DNA of 9,279 nucleotides from Bacteroidota bacterium (GTDB lineage Bacteria; Bacteroidota; Bacteroidia; Bacteroidales; PUMT01). The translations under genes and the position numbers were made by a program. The stretch is taken from contig PXAP01000297.1 in the NCBI GenBank assembly GCA_003567115.1, forward strand, positions 1-9,279, read 5' to 3'. This document shows positions 6,327 to 9,279 of the stretch, piece after piece; position 1 is the first letter of the stretch, and each line of letters begins with the position of its first letter. Below the pieces are notes generated by a model. That model made no database searches. It had not been told where the DNA came from and was given only the letters and a program-made list of their open reading frames with translations.

Positions 6327-6347
6327 AGGGGACAGTATGCTTCCCCT
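6327..6347 (+). terminator. Hairpin terminator candidate after yajC
   Basis: AGGGGA (6327-6332) and TCCCCT (6342-6347) form a perfect 6-bp GC-rich stem with a 9-nt loop, 9 bp after the yajC stop. It is followed by GTAATAATTTTAT, a loose T-rich tail. This is the best terminator-like structure between nusB and coaE and suggests at least partial uncoupling of ybbR from yajC. Confidence 0.5.
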
Positions 6348-6441
6348 GTAATAATTTTATAATGAGATCGTTATAAAAAGGGTAATTTGTCGTGAACACC
6401 ACGAATGATTGTTATTTAGGCGCTTAAAAAGCCATTAATGA

Positions 6442-6463
6442 TAACATGTTAACGGTATTTTTG
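6442..6463 (+). promoter_or_regulatory. Candidate ybbR promoter element with adjacent palindrome
   Basis: TATTTTTG (6456-6463) is a full match to the -7 box TAnnTTTG, about 108 bp before the ybbR start. No TTTG is found at the usual upstream distance. Directly before it lies the perfect 10-bp palindrome TAACATGTTA (6442-6451), where a regulator could replace a missing upstream box. Confidence 0.35.
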
Positions 6464-6493
6464 AACTTTTAACTTCACTTTCCCCGAAGGAAT

Positions 6494-6511
6494 TTTTTCC
6501 AAAAGGAAAAA
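6494..6511. repeat. 7-bp inverted repeat upstream of ybbR
   Basis: TTTTTCC (6494-6500) and GGAAAAA (6505-6511) pair perfectly around an AAAA loop in the predicted leader of ybbR. The AT-rich stem is unlike a terminator. It may be chance in AT-rich sequence or a leader hairpin. Confidence 0.3.
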
Positions 6512-6570
6512 TGCAGGAGCTTTATATCAATGAATTACAATTTGTCTTTATTTAATTATTTCACAAATCG

Positions 6571-7623
6571 TTGCTTTTTAAACTGAACTCAATAATATCA
6601 GGCCAGGTGCACAATATAATAAGGGGTGCTTTTGGAAAACTTACCGGTCCGAAACCTGAACGCAGGGTCCTGGTATTTATTTTTTTCGTTTTTATTTCAA
6701 CCATCTTCTGGTTTTTAAGTGCCCTGGGCCGCGAGTATACAGCCCGCCTGAGATACCCGGTAAGGTATACCAACTTCCCTGAAAATATGGTAATGGTGGG
6801 AGAGTTGCCTTCCACTCTCGAACTAACAGTGAATGCATACGGGTACACTTTGCTCAAATATCATGTAAGCCGCCGGTTGCATCCTGTCGTCTTTGACGTG
6901 AATTCATTCACGCTTAACAGATTGCCCGATACGGAAACCAGGAATTTCTACATGCTTTTTTCGGTTGCCACCAACCGAATTGCCGGTCAGCTGGGAGCAG
7001 ACATAGAAATACTTGATATAAAGCCAGATTCCCTGTTTCTCAGATTTACCGATAAGGTAAGCCGGAAGCTGCCGGTAAAACCGCTGCTTGATCTCGGATT
7101 TGAATCGCAGTTCATGATAAAAGGTAATATTGAGGTTGAACCTGATTCAGTTACTGTGTCAGGGCCTTTAACTTTATTGGATACAATGAGGTTTGTTCCG
7201 ACACTTCCTTTGCATATTGGGGGTATAAGCGGGTCTTTAAAGCAGACCGTTAATCTTCCTGATCATGATATGCTTGATTTTTCAGAAAGCAGGGTTACCG
7301 TTAACGTACCGGTCGACCAGTTCACCGAAGCCAGTTTGAGGGTTCCCCTTGAAGTTGTAAATCTCCCCGATACATTGATAATGAAAACATTCCCTTCTTC
7401 TGTTACAGTCTCCTTCCTTGTGGCCCTTACCGATTATGACAAGGTAAATTCACGGCAGTTTGTGGCTTCGGTTCACTATGACAGTCTCCCGTCCGCTACG
7501 GGACGTCTTCCCGTTCGGCTTGAAAAGCAACCTGAATTCATTAAGTCGGTACGTTTTTCTCCGCAAAATGTCGACTTTATAATTGAGAAACCTGTTAATG
7601 AGGTTAATACTTATGAAGAATAA
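6571..7623 (+). CDS. YbbR/CdaR-like membrane-anchored protein
   Basis: The 350-aa product has a short basic cytoplasmic N-terminus, one membrane anchor at about 33-51 (VLVFIFFVFISTIFWFLSA) and a large beta-rich extracytoplasmic part. That part contains YbbR-like modules, for example LELTVNAYGYTLLKYHVSRR and the EPDSVTVSGP motif near residue 190, then further strands to the end. In Firmicutes, the YbbR-domain protein CdaR controls the c-di-AMP cyclase CdaA. No cyclase gene is next to this one, so the link here is only by family. No ATG exists before the membrane anchor. The most likely start is TTG 6571, just after an in-frame stop at 6553, with GTG 6607 as the alternative; both keep the anchor. 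It sits between yajC and coaE, a usual Bacteroidales order. Confidence 0.88.
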   Translation: MLFKLNSIISGQVHNIIRGAFGKLTGPKPERRVLVFIFFVFISTIFWFLSALGREYTARLRYPVRYTNFPENMVMVGELPSTLELTVNAYGYTLLKYHVSRRLHPVVFDVNSFTLNRLPDTETRNFYMLFSVATNRIAGQLGADIEILDIKPDSLFLRFTDKVSRKLPVKPLLDLGFESQFMIKGNIEVEPDSVTVSGPLTLLDTMRFVPTLPLHIGGISGSLKQTVNLPDHDMLDFSESRVTVNVPVDQFTEASLRVPLEVVNLPDTLIMKTFPSSVTVSFLVALTDYDKVNSRQFVASVHYDSLPSATGRLPVRLEKQPEFIKSVRFSPQNVDFIIEKPVNEVNTYEE

Positions 7624-7692
7624 AAATCAGCTTGTTTTGACAACAACGAAACAAATGAAAAATAGTGTTTCATAGCTGTTAAAATACGGAAT

Positions 7693-7716
7693 ATCCGGAT
7701 CATGAAATGTTAACAT
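7693..7716. promoter_or_regulatory. Two short palindromes upstream of coaE
   Basis: ATCCGGAT (7693-7700) and ATGTTAACAT (7707-7716) are perfect palindromes in the 138-bp gap before coaE. The second shares ATGTTAAC with the palindromic region upstream of ybbR. I see no acceptable TAnnTTTG box in the gap, so coaE may be co-transcribed with ybbR. A regulatory role is speculative. Confidence 0.25.
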
Positions 7717-7761
7717 ACAGGTCATTAATATTATAAACCTGCTTTGTTCAGATAAACGGTT

Positions 7762-8373
7762 ATGCTTAAAATCGGTGTTACAGGAGGAATAGGATCGGGT
7801 AAATCTACAGTCTGCAAGGTCTTTTCGATACTGGGAGCGCCTGTATATAACAGCGATCTTGCAGCAAGAAGGATCATGGATGAAAACATGCATGTCAGGC
7901 ACAAGCTGAATGAAGCATTCGGGCCTGCTGTATTCCGTGGCGATGTTCTGGACAGGAAAGCCCTGGCAGATATTGTGTTTAATGATCCCGATTTACTGAA
8001 TCAGTTAAATGAAATTGTGCACCCTGCCGTAAGGGCAGATTTTATGTTATGGCTCGGTAAACACGGTCATGTCCCCTATATTATAAAGGAAGCAGCCATA
8101 ATGTTTGAGGCAGGTATGCATCGCGGACTGGATACGGTCATACTGGTCACTGCACCCGAAAAATTGAGGTTACATCGTATTATGTTACGTGACGGGGAAA
8201 GCGAGGAGAGCGTAAGGCAAAGAATGGCCAGTCAGTGGCCGGACAGTAAAAAATACCCCCTTGCAGGAATGGTTATAAATAATGATAACAGGGAGGCTGT
8301 CCTGCCTGTTATTCTTAAATTGCATTCACAATTCTTAAGGGGCTGCCTGCCGGAAGCTACGGACACGGGGTGA
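7762..8373 (+). CDS. coaE: Dephospho-CoA kinase CoaE
   Basis: CoaE carries out the last step of coenzyme A synthesis, phosphorylating the 3'-hydroxyl of the ribose in dephospho-CoA with ATP in the cytoplasm. The 203-aa length is normal. The P-loop GGIGSGKST lies at 8-16. The substrate-site aspartate is in NSDLAAR (30-36). The IVHPAVR motif is at 85-91, the AAIMFEAG strand (111-118) stands where many relatives have PLLFE, and the lid/ATP region contains RLHRIMLRDG (136-145) and RMASQ (154-158). VINND (171-175) is the usual late strand. The ATG at 7762 puts the P-loop at its normal position. The gene ends the same-strand series from nusB, 138 bp after ybbR. All key residues appear present. Confidence 0.97.
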   Translation: MLKIGVTGGIGSGKSTVCKVFSILGAPVYNSDLAARRIMDENMHVRHKLNEAFGPAVFRGDVLDRKALADIVFNDPDLLNQLNEIVHPAVRADFMLWLGKHGHVPYIIKEAAIMFEAGMHRGLDTVILVTAPEKLRLHRIMLRDGESEESVRQRMASQWPDSKKYPLAGMVINNDNREAVLPVILKLHSQFLRGCLPEATDTG

Positions 8374-8391
8374 TATTTTTTCCCGGTTTTT

Positions 8392-8409
8392 TTGATTTGA
8401 GAAAATCAA
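8392..8409. repeat. Hairpin with GAGA loop just after coaE
   Basis: TTGATTT (8392-8398) and AAATCAA (8403-8409) form a perfect 7-bp stem closed by a GAGA tetraloop, 19 bp after the coaE stop. The stem is AT-rich and no T-run follows, so it is a weak terminator at best, possibly an mRNA end hairpin. Confidence 0.35.
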
Positions 8410-8633
8410 GGATTGCATTTAATTATTCAACTGGAAAACAGGTTGTTGCTGCAGGGTGCCGGAAGAAACAAACAAAAAAAAGCATTTTGCTGCAACTTTT
8501 GATGTCTTTGTTGCATCTAATTATATATATACCGGTTACGCGTGACAGGATAAATAACAGGATAATACCTTTAGATGATTCCAAATCAGTCCGCTACAAA
8601 TAATATTTATTTACAAGAAAATTATAAGAGGAT

Positions 8634-8655
8634 ACCCCGTTTCAGTATTCGGGGT
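8634..8655 (+). terminator. Hairpin in the coaE-susC gap
   Basis: ACCCCG (8634-8639) and CGGGGT (8650-8655) are exact reverse complements with a 10-nt loop. It is the only GC-rich hairpin between coaE and the receptor promoter, 260 bp after coaE. The following CAATATCTTAT is only loosely T-rich. Confidence 0.35.
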
Positions 8656-8769
8656 CAATATCTTATGGAATATGGCCGGGCAAGCCGTAAGGATCTTATT
8701 TTGCCTGGTCACATCATAAAAAATACAGATATTTTATAAGTTAAAAATTAAAATATTTTAACATTTTGT

Positions 8770-8799
8770 TTTGCTTTTATTTTTTTGTTGATATATTTG
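8770..8799 (+). promoter_or_regulatory. Promoter of the SusC-type receptor gene
   Basis: TTTG (8770-8773) is followed after 18 bp by TATATTTG (8792-8799), a full match to the Bacteroidota -33/-7 pattern. The transcript would start near 8806, giving a long leader of about 225 nt before the ATG at 9032. A second, one-off box, GATATTTG (8862-8869), lacks a partner. Confidence 0.6.
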
Positions 8800-9021
8800 G
8801 CCGTGTCTAAACCCAAATCGGGTAAAATCTTACATCAAGTCGGATGCAGATGTTCTGCTCTGATATTTGTTTAACCTTAAAACCCTGAACGTATATGGAA
8901 TAAACACCAGAAAAAACTACCTGAAACCGGCATTATGTTTTCTCAGAGGAGACATAACCGGAAAGTATTTTTATGTTACGGTGATTTAATTACTTATCCC
9001 AATTTTTTAAATCCTAAAACC

Positions 9022-9048
9022 ATGCAAAATTATGGAACAAAAACCTAA
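9022..9048 (+). other. Eight-codon mini reading frame overlapping the receptor start
   Basis: ATG at 9022 opens MQNYGTKT and stops at TAA 9046-9048, running over the ATG at 9032 in another frame. It might couple or dampen initiation at the receptor start, or be chance. No ribosome-binding site distinguishes the two starts. Confidence 0.2.
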
Positions 9049-9279
9049 TTTTCAAATCAAAAACCTACTAATTATGAAGCTATTATTATGTTTTATGATG
9101 TTGTCCGTTTTGAATCTTTCGGGCAACATGTTAATGTCTTCTGAGGTTCAGCAACAGGTAACAGGCGTTGTTACCGATGCCGGTACAGGTGAGCCACTGC
9201 CCGGTGTGTCGATAGTGCTGCAGGGGACAACCGTGGGGACCGTTACCGATGTTGACGGAAATTATTCATTAAGTGTTCC
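9032..9279 (+). CDS. SusC/RagA-family TonB-dependent outer membrane receptor, N-terminal part
   Basis: The first 82 codons are in the window; the gene runs off the right edge. Such receptors import glycans, peptides or other ligands across the outer membrane with a SusD-type lipoprotein, using TonB energy. The product has a short polar lead (MEQKPNFQIKNLLI), a hydrophobic signal segment (about 15-32, MKLLLCFMMLSVLNLSG) and then, from about residue 43, VTGVVTDAGTGEPLPGVSIV through TVGTVTDVDGNYSLSV, the carboxypeptidase-regulatory-like domain (CarboxypepD_reg-like) that begins SusC/RagA proteins. The in-frame ATG at 9074 is an alternative start; the longer form is preferred because SusC proteins often carry such a lead before the MKL signal. 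No STN domain lies between signal and CarboxypepD domain, arguing against FecR/ECF-sigma trans-envelope signalling. The substrate cannot be told from this part. Confidence 0.88.
   Translation, partial: MEQKPNFQIKNLLIMKLLLCFMMLSVLNLSGNMLMSSEVQQQVTGVVTDAGTGEPLPGVSIVLQGTTVGTVTDVDGNYSLSV

Larger units (their letters stand above)
8374..9031. other. 658-bp non-coding region between coaE and the receptor gene
   Basis: This AT-rich stretch holds two hairpins (8392-8409 and 8634-8655), a good promoter for the receptor gene (8770-8799) and a leader of about 225 nt. A 77-codon open frame beginning with the GTG at 8370 overlaps the coaE stop but has low-complexity, unrelated-looking sequence and is not called as a gene. 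No tRNA or recognisable riboswitch is seen. Confidence 0.6.

Noticed and set aside
7627..7902. 91-codon minus-strand frame across the start of coaE
   Set aside because: It is antisense to the CoaE P-loop region and has no recognisable features.
8370..8603. 77-codon frame starting with GTG overlapping the coaE stop
   Set aside because: The 4-bp overlap is tempting, but the sequence shows no domain, is compositionally odd, and runs through a hairpin; coding cannot be supported.

Overview
The window looks like core chromosome of a Bacteroidota bacterium, probably Bacteroidales or a relative. Supporting signs are an FeoA-FeoB fusion, a PUR-family (DUF3276) protein, a long NusB with a large N-terminal extension, a YajC with an MAPPQEGQ-type N-terminus, the start of a SusC/RagA-type TonB-dependent receptor, and promoter-like sequences of the Bacteroidota form (TTTG, about 19 bp, TAnnTTTG) instead of classical -35/-10 boxes.

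Layout. Positions 1-222 hold the 3' part of a decayed IS200/IS605-family transposase (tnpA), with an in-frame TGA and no visible HUH histidines. A perfect 7-bp hairpin at 244-266 could be the right end of that element. On the minus strand, 300-2870 encodes FeoAB, the ferrous iron transporter. Its promoter region carries a well-spaced promoter and three copies of the heptamer AAATACC, a candidate iron-responsive operator. Divergent from it, 3203-3964 encodes a conserved-looking hypothetical protein with a HEAT-like helical segment and an acidic tail. It converges on a minus-strand PUR-family nucleic-acid-binding protein (4188-4562).

From 4771 rightward, all on the plus strand, lie nusB, yajC, a cdaR/ybbR-like gene and coaE. 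They cover rRNA transcription antitermination, the Sec accessory protein, a membrane-anchored YbbR-domain protein and the last step of coenzyme A synthesis. This looks like a housekeeping cluster, but its gaps are wide (272, 253 and 138 bp), so internal promoters or processing are likely. The nusB-yajC gap holds an unusual set of three 23-bp imperfect direct repeats at an exact 65-bp period. A 658-bp non-coding stretch follows coaE. It contains hairpins, the best promoter for the downstream gene and a long leader ahead of a SusC/RagA-type receptor whose first 82 codons are in the window.

I see no new defence, secretion or biosynthetic system. The observations most worth a second look are the 65-bp-period repeats, the AAATACC sites over the feoAB promoter, the IS200/IS605 remnant next to feoAB, and the FeoB loop insertion.
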